DNA of 64,000 bases from Nocardia arthritidis (GTDB lineage Bacteria > Actinomycetota > Actinomycetes > Mycobacteriales > Mycobacteriaceae), in NCBI RefSeq assembly GCF_011801145.1, contig NZ_CP046172.1, positions 6,510,001-6,574,000 on the forward strand. The letters are read 5' to 3'. Below the pieces are notes generated by a model, which was not told where the DNA came from, ran no database searches, and saw only the letters and a program-made list of their open reading frames with translations. Positions 36,152-44,462 of the stretch are shown one piece after another; positions within the stretch are counted from its first letter, which is position 1; each line of letters starts with the position of its first letter. Both the position numbers and the translations under genes were made by a program.

Positions 36152-37819
36152 TCAGCGTTCGAGCAGCGCGATGCATTCGACATGGTGGGTGGCCGGGAAG
36201 GCGTCGAAGGCGCGCAGTTCGGTCAGGTGATATCCGGCCGTCAGATAGAGGTGCAGATCACGGGCGAACGATGCCGGATCGCAACCGATGTGAATGATGC
36301 GGCGCGGTGCGCCGTCGGTCACCGCGGCGATCACATCCTTGCCCGCACCGGCGCGCGGCGGGTCGAGCACGACGACATCCGGTGTCGCACCGGACTGTTC
36401 GCGCACCCAGCGCTCCACCCGCTGCGCCCGCAGATCCAGCCAGGGCAGGTCGCGCAGGGCGGCATGGCCGTCGGCGACCGCGGGCCGCGCCGATTCGACC
36501 GCACGCACCGCACCGGTGGGCCCGACGATCTCGGCCATCCGAGCCGCGAAAACCCCTGCGCCGCTGTACAAATCCCAGGCCACATCACCCGGCCGCAGCC
36601 CGGACCACTCCGCCACCACATCCGAATAGCATTGCGCCGCACCGCGATGCGCCTGCCAGAACCCGGTAGCCGACAACTCCCACCGACGCCCCGCCACATA
36701 CTCCACGGCCCGCCCGGTGCCGATGACCACCCATTCGTCCCGCGCCGCATGCGTCGCCGCCCGCCGCGCCGCCGCACTGCGCCGCCGCTCGTCACCGGAT
36801 CGGCCCACCGAATCCGCCGCACGCCAAGGCTTTCCACCAGCGGCCGGATTTGATGAATCGTCCGCACGGCGACCACGCCGTCGCGAACCGTCTCCGGACG
36901 AACGGTCGTCACCACGACCGCGCCGTTCGTCGCCGCCTCTCCCTCGCCGTCCGCTCGCGCCGGGCAGATCCCACGGGGATCCGTTGGCCCACCGGTCATT
37001 TCCGGTGTCGTCGTCATCCGGTCGCGAAGACTCGACCGAACCGGGTCCGGGCGCACCCGACAGCCCGTCATTCCCGCGCCCGCGATGTTCGGGCGGCTCG
37101 GCCGACGCCGGGCGGTCACGCTTTCGGCGCGGCTCCCGTTGATTTCCGGGGCGGTCGTTGCGGTTTCGTTGCGCCGCAAGAGTTTCCGATGAGTTCGCCG
37201 CCGCGGGCGCGAGCTCGACGACGTGCCGCACCCCGTCACCGTCGAGGGCGAGCACCAAATCCGCTCCGGGCGTCCAGGTTCGGTCGGCGATGCCGTCCAG
37301 CATCCCCGGAACCGGTTGTGGGCAGCGCAGATCCGGCAGGATATCGGTGCTGCGATAGCGGTGCACGCCCGCCCGGCCCGCATCGTCGACGACCAGACGC
37401 ACCCTGGTGCGCCAGCCGCCGACGGCATCGCCTGCGCCGGTTATCGGCTCCACCACCACTTCTCGCTCGATGCCCGCGAGCCTGCGCAGCTGTTCGGCGA
37501 CCACCGCCGCCTTCAGCCCGCGTTGCGCCGCGGGTGTCGCGTGGGCGAAATCGCAGCACCCCGCGCCGCCGGGCCCGGACACCGGGCAGGTGGCCGGCAC
37601 CCGTTCGGCGGCGGCCTCCAGGATCTCGATCGCGTCGGCGCGGCAGAAGGATCCGCCGCGATCCTCGGTCACCAGCACCCGCACCAGTTCGCCGGGCAGC
37701 GCGTGCCGGACGAACACCACCCGGCCGTCGTGCCTGGCGACGCAGAAACCGCCGTGCCCCGGCGGGCCGACCCGCACCTCGAAGGCGGCGCCCAACCAGT
37801 CGGTCGGGCCTGACCTCAT
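36152..37819 (-). CDS. TrmA/RumA-family RNA (uracil-C5) methyltransferase with a disordered insert
   Basis: A 555-residue protein (the M. tuberculosis homologue Rv2689c is about 405). N-terminal TRAM-like domain, Fe-S-type cysteines (Cys78, Cys88/89, Cys166), then from about residue 209 to 360 a hydrophilic stretch of Arg, Gly, Asp and Ser (RRGRGGDERR, GRGDDRSSGD, GSRRRGRRAD) with no fold. The methylase domain follows: QAHRGAAQCY, WDLYSGAGVFAARM for S-adenosylmethionine, LDPPRAGAGKD, and the catalytic Cys513 in HIGCDPASFARD. It probably methylates uridine in tRNA or rRNA. It overlaps the APC permease by four bases (ATGA). Confidence 0.88.
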   Translation of the reverse strand: MRSGPTDWLGAAFEVRVGPPGHGGFCVARHDGRVVFVRHALPGELVRVLVTEDRGGSFCRADAIEILEAAAERVPATCPVSGPGGAGCCDFAHATPAAQRGLKAAVVAEQLRRLAGIEREVVVEPITGAGDAVGGWRTRVRLVVDDAGRAGVHRYRSTDILPDLRCPQPVPGMLDGIADRTWTPGADLVLALDGDGVRHVVELAPAAANSSETLAAQRNRNDRPGNQREPRRKRDRPASAEPPEHRGRGNDGLSGAPGPGSVESSRPDDDDTGNDRWANGSPWDLPGASGRRGRGGDERRGRGDDRSSGDGSRRRGRRADDSSNPAAGGKPWRAADSVGRSGDERRRSAAARRAATHAARDEWVVIGTGRAVEYVAGRRWELSATGFWQAHRGAAQCYSDVVAEWSGLRPGDVAWDLYSGAGVFAARMAEIVGPTGAVRAVESARPAVADGHAALRDLPWLDLRAQRVERWVREQSGATPDVVVLDPPRAGAGKDVIAAVTDGAPRRIIHIGCDPASFARDLHLYLTAGYHLTELRAFDAFPATHHVECIALLER

Positions 37820-39804
37820 GTGCGGTCCTCGAATCCGCGCCGCACCGATCCCGGGGCGTTCACCGCGCGCGGCGTCCTGGCTCGGGCCGACGAACTCAAC
37901 TGCCACGGCACGCTGGTCACCATCACACCGGGCTCGAACAGCAGCCGCCCCTTGAGCCGCAGCGCACTCTGGTTGTGCAGCACCTGTTCCCACCAGTGCC
38001 CGACCACGTATTCGGGGATGAATACGGTCACCACATCGCGCGGTGAATCCTTGCGCACCCGCTTCACGTATTCCAGTACCGGCTTGGTGATTTCGCGGTA
38101 AGGCGATTCGATCACCTTGAGCGGCACCGTGATATCGCTGCGCTCCCACTCCCGCACCAGCTTCCTGGTGTCGGCGTCGTCCACGTTGACCGTCACGGCC
38201 TCCAGCGCATCGGGCCGGGTGGCGCGGGCGTACGCGAGCGCACGGCGGGTGGGCAGGTGCAGTTTGGAGACCAGCACGATCGCATGTGAGCGGCTGGGCA
38301 GCACACCGTCCCATTCCTGCTCGTCCAGCTCGCGCGACACCGAATCGTAGTGCCGGTGAATCATTTTCATGATGACGAAGATCGTCACCATGGTGAAGAT
38401 GGCGATGTAGGCGCCCGCGAAGAACTTGGTGACCAGCACGATGACGAGCACCGCGCCGGTGGCGGTGAGCCCGACCCCGTTGATCACCCGGGAGCGGATC
38501 ATCCGCGCCCGCTGCGCGGGATCGGTTTCGGTGCGCAGCAATCGGGTCCAGTGCCGCAGCATGCCGGTCTGGCTCAGCACGAACGAGACGAACACACCGA
38601 CGATGTAGAGCTGGATGAGCTTGGTCACCTCGGCCCCGAACAGCACGACGAATGCGATGGCCGCGCCGGACAGGAACAGGATCCCGTTGCTGAAGGCGAG
38701 CCGGTCGCCGCGGGTGTGCAGCTGCCGGGGCAGGTAGCGATCCTGCGCGAGAATCGAACCGAGCACCGGGAATCCGTTGAACGCGGTGTTGGCGGCGAGT
38801 ACCAGGATGAGCGCGGTGACCGTGGTGATGAAGAAGAATCCGGCCGGGAATCCGTGGAACACCGTCTCGGCGAGCTGCGCGATCAGCGTCTTCTGCTCAT
38901 AGCCCGCGGGCGCGCCGGTCAGGTCGGAGTTGTTGTGCGCGTAGACGACTCCGATCTTGCGCGCCAGCACGATGATGCCCATCAACAGGGTGACGGCGAT
39001 GCTGCCGAGCAGCAGCAGGGTGGTCGCGGCGTTGCGCGACTTGGGTTTACGGAATGCGGGCACGCCGTTGCTGATCGCCTCGACACCGGTGAGCGCGGCG
39101 CAGCCGGAGGAGAACGCCCGCGCGATCAGGAAGACGAAGGCCAGCCCGTACACGTTCTCGTCCGCGGACTTCAATCCGAAACCCGCCGATTCGGCGCGTA
39201 ATTCGTCGCCGAGCACGAAGATCCGGAACAGCCCCCAGCCGAGCATGATGAACATGCCGACGATGAACGCGTAGGTGGGAATCGCGAACGCGGTGCCGGA
39301 TTCGCGGACGCCGCGCAGGTTCATCGCGGTCAGCACCAGGATCGCCACCACCGCGAACAGCACCTTGTGGGTGGCGACGAACGGGATCGCGGAACCGATA
39401 TTCGATGCGGCCGAGGAGATCGACACCGCCACGGTGAGCACATAGTCGACCAGCAGCGCACTGCCGACGGTCAGCCCGGCGTTCGGCCCGAGGTTGGTGG
39501 TGGCCACCTCGTAATCGCCGCCGCCGGACGGGTAGGCGTGCACGTTCTGCCGGTAGCTGGCCACCACCACCGCCATGACGAACGCCACCGCCAGCCCGAC
39601 CCACGGCGCGTAGACGTAGGCGGAGAGTCCGGCGGCGGAGAGCACCAGGAAGATCTCTTCCGGCGCGTACGCGACCGACGACATGGCGTCCGAGGCGAAC
39701 ACCGGCAGCGCGATCCGCTTCGGTAGCAGCGTGTGCCCCAGGGAGTCACTGCGGAAGGGCCGCCCGAGGAGCATGCGCTTGGCGGCGGTCGTCAACTTCG
39801 ACAC
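37816..39804 (-). CDS. APC-superfamily permease with C-terminal cytoplasmic domain
   Basis: A 662-residue protein. Residues 30-460 hold about 12 membrane segments of the amino-acid/polyamine/organocation type (FASDAMSSVAYAPEEIFLVL, AYPSGGGDYEVATTNLGPNA). The last about 180 residues are soluble with an alternating pattern (AIVLVSKLHLPTRRALAYAR), as in KUP-like or Rv2690c-type transporters. The substrate is unknown. The start is GTG 39804. The pair with the RNA methylase is conserved in M. tuberculosis (Rv2690c-Rv2689c). Confidence 0.85.
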   Translation of the reverse strand: MSKLTTAAKRMLLGRPFRSDSLGHTLLPKRIALPVFASDAMSSVAYAPEEIFLVLSAAGLSAYVYAPWVGLAVAFVMAVVVASYRQNVHAYPSGGGDYEVATTNLGPNAGLTVGSALLVDYVLTVAVSISSAASNIGSAIPFVATHKVLFAVVAILVLTAMNLRGVRESGTAFAIPTYAFIVGMFIMLGWGLFRIFVLGDELRAESAGFGLKSADENVYGLAFVFLIARAFSSGCAALTGVEAISNGVPAFRKPKSRNAATTLLLLGSIAVTLLMGIIVLARKIGVVYAHNNSDLTGAPAGYEQKTLIAQLAETVFHGFPAGFFFITTVTALILVLAANTAFNGFPVLGSILAQDRYLPRQLHTRGDRLAFSNGILFLSGAAIAFVVLFGAEVTKLIQLYIVGVFVSFVLSQTGMLRHWTRLLRTETDPAQRARMIRSRVINGVGLTATGAVLVIVLVTKFFAGAYIAIFTMVTIFVIMKMIHRHYDSVSRELDEQEWDGVLPSRSHAIVLVSKLHLPTRRALAYARATRPDALEAVTVNVDDADTRKLVREWERSDITVPLKVIESPYREITKPVLEYVKRVRKDSPRDVVTVFIPEYVVGHWWEQVLHNQSALRLKGRLLFEPGVMVTSVPWQLSSSARARTPRAVNAPGSVRRGFEDRT

Positions 39805-39957
39805 TGGAGGTAGCTTAGCGGCGTTCGGTCCGAGGGCGCGGCCAGCCTGTTTCGTCGCGCCTGGGAGGGGAACATGGGCGGTGGTGAGAGTTGACCGGTA
39901 CCGTGCTGCCGGAAGACAACCAGACCGAACGCCATGTTCCAGGAGCGAGGTTCCACG

Positions 39958-40623
39958 GTGTACGTAGTGATCATGGGGTGCGGCCGCGTCGGCTCATCCC
40001 TCGCGCGCGCCCTGGTCCGGGTGGGTCACGAGGTCACCGTGATCGACAAGGACCCGGCCGCATTCCTGCGCCTCGGCCAGGATTTTCCGGGCGGGCAGGT
40101 GACCGGCGTCGGCTTCGACCGGGATGTGCTGACCCGGGCCGGCATCGAACGCGCCGACGCCTTCGCCGCGGTGTCGTCCGGCGACAATTCGAACATCATC
40201 TCCGCGCGGGTGGCGCGGGAGATGTTCGGCGTCGAGAAGGTGGTTGCCCGCATCTACGACGCCAAACGCGCCGCCGTGTACGAGCGCCTCGGCATTCCGA
40301 CCATCGCGACCGTGCCGTGGACCACAGACCGGTTCCTGCGCACGCTCATCGGCGATACCAGCACCACCACCTGGCGCGACCCCACCGGCACGGTCGCGGT
40401 CACCCAGCTGCCCCTGCACGAGGACTGGTACGGGCGTACCGTCCGGGATCTCGAGCAGGCCATCGGCGCCCGGGTGGCCTTCGTGATCCGGTTCGGCCAG
40501 GGCCTGCTGCCGGACGGCAAGACCATCGTCCAGGCCGACGACACCGTCTACGTGGCCGCCACCTCCGGCAGCGTCGGCGAGGCCGTCGCGCTGGCGGGCA
40601 AGCCACCCGTGAGCGAGGACTGA
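39958..40623 (+). CDS. ceoB: TrkA-type potassium uptake regulator (CeoB)
   Basis: A 221-residue RCK protein. NAD-binding VVIMGCGRVGSSLARALVRV, then VVSSGDNSNIISARVAREMF-type helices and a C-terminal TrkA_C domain (VAVTQLPLHEDWYGRTVRDL). It gates Trk/Ktr potassium channels in response to nucleotide. GTG 39958 is preferred because AGGAGCGAGG lies just upstream. It is followed 2 bases later by a second trkA, as Rv2691-Rv2692. Confidence 0.9.
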   Translation: MYVVIMGCGRVGSSLARALVRVGHEVTVIDKDPAAFLRLGQDFPGGQVTGVGFDRDVLTRAGIERADAFAAVSSGDNSNIISARVAREMFGVEKVVARIYDAKRAAVYERLGIPTIATVPWTTDRFLRTLIGDTSTTTWRDPTGTVAVTQLPLHEDWYGRTVRDLEQAIGARVAFVIRFGQGLLPDGKTIVQADDTVYVAATSGSVGEAVALAGKPPVSED

Positions 40624-40625
40624 AT

Positions 40626-41297
40626 ATGAAAGTGGCCATCGCCGGAGCCGGCGCAGTCGGCCGATCGATCGCGCGGGAACTGCTGCGCGGCGGACACGAG
40701 GTGATGCTGCTGGAACGGCAGCTCGACCACATCGAACCCGAAGCCATCCCCGACGCGGTGTGGGTGCACGCCGACGCCTGCGAACTCGCGCTGCTGGAGG
40801 AGGCGGGCCTGGAAACCTACGAGGTCGTCATCGCCGCCACCGGCGACGACAAGGCCAACGTCGTGCACAGCCTGCTGGCCAAAACCGAATTCGGCGTGCG
40901 CCGCGTGGTGGCCAGGGTGAACGATCCGCGCAACGAATGGCTCTTCGACGCCTCCTGGGGCGTCGACGTCGCCGTCTCCACCCCGCGTCTGCTCGCCTCC
41001 CTGGTCGAAGAGGCCGTCTCGGTGGGCGATCTGATCCATCTGATGACGCTGCGGCAGGGCCAGGCGAATCTGGTGGAGTTGACGCTGCCCGCCGATACGG
41101 CGTTGGCGGGCAAGCCCGTTCGCGCGCTCACCCTGCCGCGCGACACCGCACTCGTCACCATCCTGCGCGGCGGGCGGGTGATCGTGCCGCAGCCCGACGA
41201 CCCGTTCGAGGGCGAGGACGAGCTGCTGTTCGTCACCGCCCAGGAGGCCGAGGAGGAGCTGCGCGCCGCGCTGGCCGGTCAAGGGCTCAAAACATAA
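40626..41297 (+). CDS. ceoC: TrkA-type potassium uptake regulator (CeoC)
   Basis: A 223-residue RCK protein. NAD-binding MKVAIAGAGAVGRSIARELL, acidic LLERQLDHIE, then AATGDDKANVVHSLLAKTEF and a TrkA_C domain (ANLVELTLPADTALAGKPVR). It works with the first TrkA protein as a gating ring on a potassium channel; no channel gene (trkH/trkG) is in the window. Confidence 0.9.
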   Translation: MKVAIAGAGAVGRSIARELLRGGHEVMLLERQLDHIEPEAIPDAVWVHADACELALLEEAGLETYEVVIAATGDDKANVVHSLLAKTEFGVRRVVARVNDPRNEWLFDASWGVDVAVSTPRLLASLVEEAVSVGDLIHLMTLRQGQANLVELTLPADTALAGKPVRALTLPRDTALVTILRGGRVIVPQPDDPFEGEDELLFVTAQEAEEELRAALAGQGLKT

Positions 41298-41317
41298 CAC
41301 CCCGATACGTTTTGAGC
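41285..41317. terminator. Bidirectional terminator between ceoC and the sigma gene
   Basis: GCTCAAAAC (41285-41293) pairs with GTTTTGAGC (41309-41317) around a 15-base loop. The run of A and T on either arm gives a U-rich tail to both convergent transcripts. It overlaps the last codons of ceoC. Confidence 0.75.
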
Positions 41318-41318
41318 G

Positions 41319-41948
41319 TTACGACGCGGCCCTGAGCTCCGCGCGCAGCTTGTTCAGCGCACGGTGCTGCATCACCCGGACGACGCCGGGGCTGGTGCCG
41401 ATGGCCTCGGCGGTCTGCGCCGCGGTCCAGCCGAGCACGATCCGCATCACCAGCACCTCGCGGTGCGCCGGCGCCAGCACCTTCATCAATTCCCTTGTGG
41501 CGATGCGGCGTTCGTCGGCCAGCGCCCACTCCTCCGGACCCGGCGCGCTGGATGCCGCATCCGGCACGTCGGCGGTCGGGTACATCGGGTGCAGCTGGGC
41601 CCGGCGGAACGCGTCGGCCACCTTGTTGGCCGCGATCCCGTACACGAACGCCAGGAACGATTTGCCCTGATCGCGGTAGCGCGGGATGGCGTTCACCGTG
41701 GCGAGCAGGATCTCCTGCACCACATCGTCGGCGGTCACGTGCAGATGTGAGGTATTGCCGAGGCGGGCACCGCAATAGCGGCGCACCAGCGGATGCACGA
41801 TCCGGATGATCTCGGTGATGGCGCGGCGGTCGCCCGCCGCGGCCGGGCCGATCAGCTTGTCCAGCTCGGCCGAGACCCGCTTGCTCTCCGAGTGCGCGGG
41901 ATTGGGGTTCTTCTGCGACAGTGCCGCAGGGGAGTGCTCGGTTGCCAC
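41319..41948 (-). CDS. ShbA/SigD-like RNA polymerase sigma factor
   Basis: A 209-residue group-IV-like sigma factor. Region 2 is at about 65-105 (ADDVVQEILLATVNAIPRYR then QGKSFLAFVYGIAANKVADA), region 4 at about 155-205 (APAHREVLVMRIVLGWTAAQ then TAEAIGTSPGVVRVMQHRAL). VRRYCGARLGN and PRYRDQGKSFLAFVYGIAA are hallmarks of SigD of M. tuberculosis and ShbA of Streptomyces, which transcribes the primary sigma gene. GTG 41948 has GGAAAGGA 9 bases upstream. No anti-sigma gene follows. Confidence 0.85.
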   Translation of the reverse strand: MATEHSPAALSQKNPNPAHSESKRVSAELDKLIGPAAAGDRRAITEIIRIVHPLVRRYCGARLGNTSHLHVTADDVVQEILLATVNAIPRYRDQGKSFLAFVYGIAANKVADAFRRAQLHPMYPTADVPDAASSAPGPEEWALADERRIATRELMKVLAPAHREVLVMRIVLGWTAAQTAEAIGTSPGVVRVMQHRALNKLRAELRAAS

Positions 41949-42117
41949 GTCCGAGTTCCTTTCCGATCGTTGCGTTTCTGGCCTCGCAAACGATCGTCAT
42001 ATGAACCCGGCTCACCAACCAGACACCCCAGGGTGGGTAGTCCCCCACCTCCCTGGGTGAGTCTTGCACCCTGGTGGATTCGTCCTTGCCGCAGCGGAGA
42101 TTTCGCGGCCGAGAATT

Positions 42118-42870
42118 TCAGGCGGCGGCGGTGCTCGCGGGCAGATGGCCGGCCCGGCGGACCGCCCAGATGGTGACGGCGAGAGCGACCGCGGTCAACG
42201 GCCAGCCCATGCCGATGCGCGCGACGGCCAGCCAGCCCGTCTTATCGGTGTCGTAGAGCTGGGACTGCACGAGGTAGCGGGCGCCGAAGACGACCACCCA
42301 GGTGACCGTGGCCAGATCGTAGAGCCGAACCACCCGCCGGTCCGAACGCCACGCGTTGCCGTGGCCGTTCAACACACCCCAGATGACGCCGGCCAACGGC
42401 CAGCGCACCAGGATCGATATCAGGAAGACACCGCCGTACACCAGGCTGGTGTAGATGCCGAACAGGAAGAAGCCCTTGGCCTCCCCCATCCGGTAGGCGA
42501 TGAACGCGCACACACCGACGCCGAGGAATCCGGAGATCGCGGGCTGAATCGGGCTGCGCCGCACCAACCGCCACACCAGCACCGCCGCGGCGACGCCGAG
42601 CGCCGACCAGATCGCCGCGGCCAAACCCCAGAACGAATTCACCGGAACGAATGCGAGTACCGGCAGCGTCGAGTAGATCAGGCCGCTGAACCCGCCGAGC
42701 TGCTCCAGCAGCGTCTGCTCGGCCTCGTCGTCGGGTTCGTCCTCGACAACCGCGTCCAGCGCTTCACTCAACGTGCCGTCCACCGCCGCAACGAGCTCCG
42801 GGTCGGCCGTCCGGAAGTCGGGATGCTGCGTCGCGCGCAGATCCGCGCCGTTGTCCTCGCTCGATGGCAT
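42118..42870 (-). CDS. DUF3159 membrane protein (Rv2693c-like)
   Basis: A 250-residue protein with an acidic cytoplasmic N-terminus (about 55 residues) followed by five or six membrane segments. LLEQLGGFSGLIYSTLPVLA, FVPVNSFWGL, and the RWPLAGVIWGVLNG loop are the conserved parts of the family. The role is unknown. It starts three bases after the OB-fold gene stop, so the two form an operon. Confidence 0.85.
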   Translation of the reverse strand: MPSSEDNGADLRATQHPDFRTADPELVAAVDGTLSEALDAVVEDEPDDEAEQTLLEQLGGFSGLIYSTLPVLAFVPVNSFWGLAAAIWSALGVAAAVLVWRLVRRSPIQPAISGFLGVGVCAFIAYRMGEAKGFFLFGIYTSLVYGGVFLISILVRWPLAGVIWGVLNGHGNAWRSDRRVVRLYDLATVTWVVVFGARYLVQSQLYDTDKTGWLAVARIGMGWPLTAVALAVTIWAVRRAGHLPASTAAA

Positions 42871-42873
42871 ATG

Positions 42874-43251
42874 TCAGCTGTTCCCGCGCAATTCGTAGTA
42901 GGGGTTGTAGATCACTTTGCGGCCGTCGCGTTCGCCGACCCGGCCACGGACCATGATGCGGCGGCCCGGCTCGATTCCGGGAATCCGGCGGCGTCCGATC
43001 CACACCAGGGTGATGGCATCGGTGCCGTCGAAGAATTCCGCCTGCAGGCTCGCACCCGCCGACTTGGGACACGCCTCGACACTGCGCAGCCTACCCAGCA
43101 TCGTCACTTCGGCGCCGCGCTGACACTCCGACGCCCGGCACGCTCCCGACGCATCGACCGTCTCGGCCAGTTCCTCGGCGTCCAACCGATCGATATCCTC
43201 GGTCAGTCTGCGGCCCAGACGGCGGAAATAACCTAGGGCTGCGGATGGCAT
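42874..43251 (-). CDS. OB-fold nucleic-acid-binding protein (Rv2694c-like)
   Basis: A 125-residue small OB-fold protein: EVTMLGRLRSVEACPKSAGA, LQAEFFDGTDAITLVWIGRR, RIPGIEPGRRIMVRGRVGER. The strand pattern is that of single-strand-binding or RecG-wedge-like OB folds. It probably binds nucleic acid, but a ligand is not established. It is upstream of DUF3159 in the same operon. Confidence 0.85.
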   Translation of the reverse strand: MPSAALGYFRRLGRRLTEDIDRLDAEELAETVDASGACRASECQRGAEVTMLGRLRSVEACPKSAGASLQAEFFDGTDAITLVWIGRRRIPGIEPGRRIMVRGRVGERDGRKVIYNPYYELRGNS

Positions 43252-43378
43252 TTCACGCTCTCCTGCTAGAGCAGACGGCGTGGGTCACACGCCGTCGTGG
43301 TTCCGAAGTGACGACCAGTTCGCTGGTCGCACACCGCCACTGTAGATGGGCAGTGGCACCCCCGCTACGCTCGGTCCG

Positions 43379-44113
43379 ATGTTCGTCTCCCCACATACTG
43401 ACCCGGATACCCCCGGCCATACCCCGGTAATCCTCGCGTTGCCGGGCACCGGATCGGACGCCGACTTCGCCCGGCGCGCCTTCGAACCGGCCTGCACCGC
43501 ACGGGGATTCGAACTCGTCGCGGTCGAACCGGATCCGCGCGCCGTGGTTGCCAGCTGCCGCGCCGCCATCGAGGCCGCCGCCCGCACCGGCCCCGTCCTG
43601 GTGACCGGAATCTCGCTGGGCGCCGCCATCGCCGTCGAATGGGCCGCCGAGCACCCTGAACAGACGATAGGGGTCGTCGCCGCGCTACCGGGCTGGACCG
43701 GCCCGGACACCGCGGCCTGCCCCGCCGCCCTGAGCGCCGCCGTCACGGCCGAACAGCTGCGCGCCGACGGTCTGGACGCGGTGACCGAGCGCATGCGGGC
43801 CAGCAGTCCCCGTTGGCTGGCGGACGCGCTCACCCAATCTTGGCGCGCGCAGTGGCCCGACCTGCCGCAGGCGCTGGAGGAGGCGGCCTCGTACAAGTGG
43901 CCGGAGCCCGAACTCCTGCGTGGACTGTCGACGCCGGTGTCGATCGTCACCGCGGTCGACGATCCGGTGCACCCCCTCGGGGTCGCCGAGGAATGGGCGG
44001 CGCTCGTGCCGCGGTCGGAGATCCACCGAATCACCCTGGACGAGTTGGGAACCGATCCGGCGGTTCTCGGGCACCGAGGTCTCGCTTCCTTCGCCGAAAT
44101 CCTTTGGGGGTAA
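43379..44113 (+). CDS. Alpha/beta hydrolase (Rv2695-like)
   Basis: A 244-residue alpha/beta-hydrolase: PVILALPGTGSDADFARRAF, nucleophile elbow LVTGISLGAAIAVEWA (Ser in GISLG), acid in VTAVDDPVHPLG and His in VLGHRGLASFAEIL. It is cytoplasmic. Esterase or thioesterase activity is possible; the substrate is unknown. ATG 43379 is used. It is divergent from the OB-fold gene. Confidence 0.82.
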   Translation: MFVSPHTDPDTPGHTPVILALPGTGSDADFARRAFEPACTARGFELVAVEPDPRAVVASCRAAIEAAARTGPVLVTGISLGAAIAVEWAAEHPEQTIGVVAALPGWTGPDTAACPAALSAAVTAEQLRADGLDAVTERMRASSPRWLADALTQSWRAQWPDLPQALEEAASYKWPEPELLRGLSTPVSIVTAVDDPVHPLGVAEEWAALVPRSEIHRITLDELGTDPAVLGHRGLASFAEILWG

Positions 44114-44462
44114 AGGGTTTCGGGGTGTTGCCGCCGGAGTGATCGGTACGTTCGGGTGTGTGGTTGCGCCGCTACGACGACGGAATCGCCCCAGGTGGGC
44201 GCGGGGTGCGTTGGCATCCGGGGGTGCCGGTTTTGCCACCATGATGACGCCGCACCCAGTCTTTAAGGTGCACACCCCGTACGTCGTGTGTTCGGTTCGA
44301 AGACGGGGTGCGGCACGAAATACCTATGGATACAAAGGCGAACGGGTGCGACGGCGGGGCGGGTGATGGTTCCCGTTCGAGTTCCGCCCGGAACCGCCTC
44401 CGCCCCCGGAACCGCCTCCGCCCCCGGAACCACCTCCGCCCCGGAACCGCCGCTGCGGCAGG
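44114..44462. other. Convergent intergenic region with competing hairpins
   Basis: 349 bases between the convergent hydrolase and DUF3710 genes. GCCGCACCC (44249-44257) pairs with GGGTGCGGC (44306-44314), and CACCCCGT (44273-44280) pairs with ACGGGGTG (44303-44310). The two overlap and cannot form together. Next comes an 18-bp tandem repeat. No gene is seen. Confidence 0.55.
44388..44458. repeat. 18-bp minisatellite, three full copies and a partial
   Basis: CCGGAACCGCCTCCGCCC at 44388-44405, exact again at 44406-44423, with one change at 44424-44441, then a shortened fourth copy. It begins just downstream of the DUF3710 stop. It could encode Gly/Ser-type repeats in one minus frame, but no start or stop arrangement supports a gene. 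Confidence 0.85.

Noticed and set aside
36850..38046. Plus-strand frame opposite the RNA methylase insert
   Set aside because: It is a low-complexity Arg/Pro-rich antisense frame. The minus strand reads through the insert into the correct catalytic domain.
44240..44315. tRNA-like segment with GGTTCGAA
   Set aside because: The bases around TTCGAA do not form a T-stem, and no D-arm or anticodon arm can be drawn; the outer 9-bp stem is better read as a terminator.
44388..44458. CRISPR array
   Set aside because: The units are 18 bp and directly adjacent without spacers, and there are no cas genes.
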